Part shown: piece by piece, positions 63,215 through 64,000 of the stretch
Layout of the letters: each line of letters begins with the position of its first letter
Numbering within the stretch: position 1 is the stretch's first letter
Notes under the pieces: generated by a model
What the model was told of the DNA's origin: nothing
Databases searched by the model: none
The model's input: the letters and a program-made list of their open reading frames with translations, nothing else
NCBI GenBank assembly: GCA_037954235.1
Contig: JBBMOA010000018.1
Coordinates: 3,600,001-3,664,000, forward strand
DNA length: 64,000 nt
DNA from: Aulostomus chinensis
Taxonomy: Eukaryota; Chordata; Actinopteri; Syngnathiformes; Aulostomidae
Direction of reading: 5' to 3'
Program-made: the position numbers and the translations under genes

Positions 63215-63290
63215 CTGAGGTCGTTTTGACCAGAACTGAAGAAGCCTCTTGGATGAGAGGTGAAACGTCCTCAAGAAAACTGCCACATTA
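63215..63290 (+). repeat. short dispersed-repeat relic ('gaagcctcttggatgagaggtgaaacgtc')
   Basis: The segment 'ctgaagaagcctcttggatgagaggtgaaacgtcctcaag' belongs to a block I recognise as widely dispersed in fish genomes. It reads EEASWMRGETSSRKL in one plus-strand frame. I suspect a retroelement 3' region, possibly Penelope-like, but cannot prove the family. A CTTG...CAAG pair brackets the core. Confidence 0.5.
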
Positions 63291-64000
63291 GCATCTTCCT
63301 CTGGCTGTTCCATAAAACATGTAAAAGTTTGGCTGTTTGTTTTTTTTGAAGTGCAATGTACTGCTCTTTAATCTACATTTACTACAATGCCCCTATTTGC
63401 TCATTTATCTGTGTTAAGGTTAGTGGGTTTAACCATTCTTTAAATGTATATTTTGCGGGGTCTCTCTCTCTCTCTCTCCCCCCAGCCGGTGAACGGAGGG
63501 AATGTAACGTTCTTCAATTTTAAGGCTTAAAGCTGACGTGGATGCGTCCTGCAGCCCTGAGCTCTGCGTTATCAGGTCATTAACTTTCCACTCAGAGGCC
63601 ATTACATTGTGTTAATGAAGATTAAATGGTTTTCATCGTCAAAAATGAACGCCTAAAACGAAGAGGAGGGACCAAGTCATTGTTCTGCGGGTCCCAAGTG
63701 AGATTCTAGTCAGTCCCAAATCATGAAGACAAAGTCTGGACAGTCTACAGCTTTGGGCTTTGAGTCCTACACAAGACCTAAAGCCTTCTTAACAAACATA
63801 CAGACGTGAAAGCCAACATAGTACTAGCAGAATGTTACATTTGCAGGAATATGACAATTAACAGATACCTGTACTATAATATTATACTTCGAAGAGGAAA
63901 ACCTATTGTTCACACATGCTAATAATTCAGCAGCAGTTACAGTAGAGATCCAGCCATGCTGAGGGTACTGCTAACACACAGACGCTTTACCACGTAGGAG
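63291..64000. other. non-coding stretch, nothing recognised
   Basis: Contains a short CT array (63461-63478) and otherwise unique-looking AT-rich DNA. No gene, RNA or mobile element is recognised. Confidence 0.65.

Noticed and set aside
63230..63275. Hammerhead ribozyme core (GGATGAGAGGTGAAACGTC looks like CUGAUGAG...CGAAAC)
   Set aside because: The invariant CUGA reads GGAUGAG with a different preceding base, stem II is missing, and no cleavage-site helix is evident. It is better read as part of a dispersed repeat.

Overview
The window looks like non-coding nuclear DNA from a ray-finned fish, most likely a percomorph teleost. The evidence is the very high density of (CA)n/(GT)n arrays, three copies of a tRNA-headed SINE with a (GATG)n tail, a 3' LINE fragment with the 'KALNGL.PKYISDLL' reverse-transcriptase C-terminus common in fish Rex1/L2-type elements, a degraded fish-type Tc1 transposase relic, and other dispersed repeat fragments I recognise from teleost genomes. 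I found no host protein-coding exon, rRNA, functional tRNA, CRISPR array or bacterial or viral genome segment. Open frames are short, overlap on both strands and show no recognisable domains. The longest ones lie inside a stop-free TA/CA satellite.

Layout. 1-3.6 kb: unique-looking DNA with a pyrimidine-rich stretch and a CpG-richer patch. 3.65-3.96 kb: a hAT/MITE-like element, followed at 4.2-4.55 kb by an old SINE copy. 4.6-18.4 kb: unique DNA with GT/CA arrays, poly-G tracts and one decayed dispersed repeat at 9.4-9.65 kb. 18.45-18.70 kb: a striking fold-back inverted repeat. 18.7-29.3 kb: unique DNA with a very long CA array and another relic. 29.29-29.67 kb: a young SINE with a perfect 12-bp target duplication. 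30.4 kb: a relic of the same family as the one at 24.5 kb. 33.65 kb: a ~98-bp CA array. 36.53-36.90 kb: a second young SINE with a 12/13 target duplication and a 16-base deletion in its tRNA head. 37.13-37.62 kb: a decayed tandem array with ~134-149 bp period built around a TCACATGA-like core. 38.65 kb: a (TTTG)n-associated repeat. 38.81-39.44 kb: a 630-bp compound TA/CA satellite. 39.84-40.31 kb: a 5'-truncated LINE on the minus strand. 44.5-45 kb: a possible DNA-transposon relic. 49.39-49.66 kb: a Tc1/mariner transposase relic on the minus strand. 50-63 kb: mostly unique sequence with simple repeats and a few quiet, AT-rich stretches that could be conserved regulatory elements. 63.2 kb: one more short dispersed relic.

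Nothing here forms an operon or gene system. The window is best read as a gene desert, or the inside of a very large intron. The most informative local structures are the 18.5-kb inverted repeat, the 37-kb tandem array and the two SINE insertions with intact target-site duplications.
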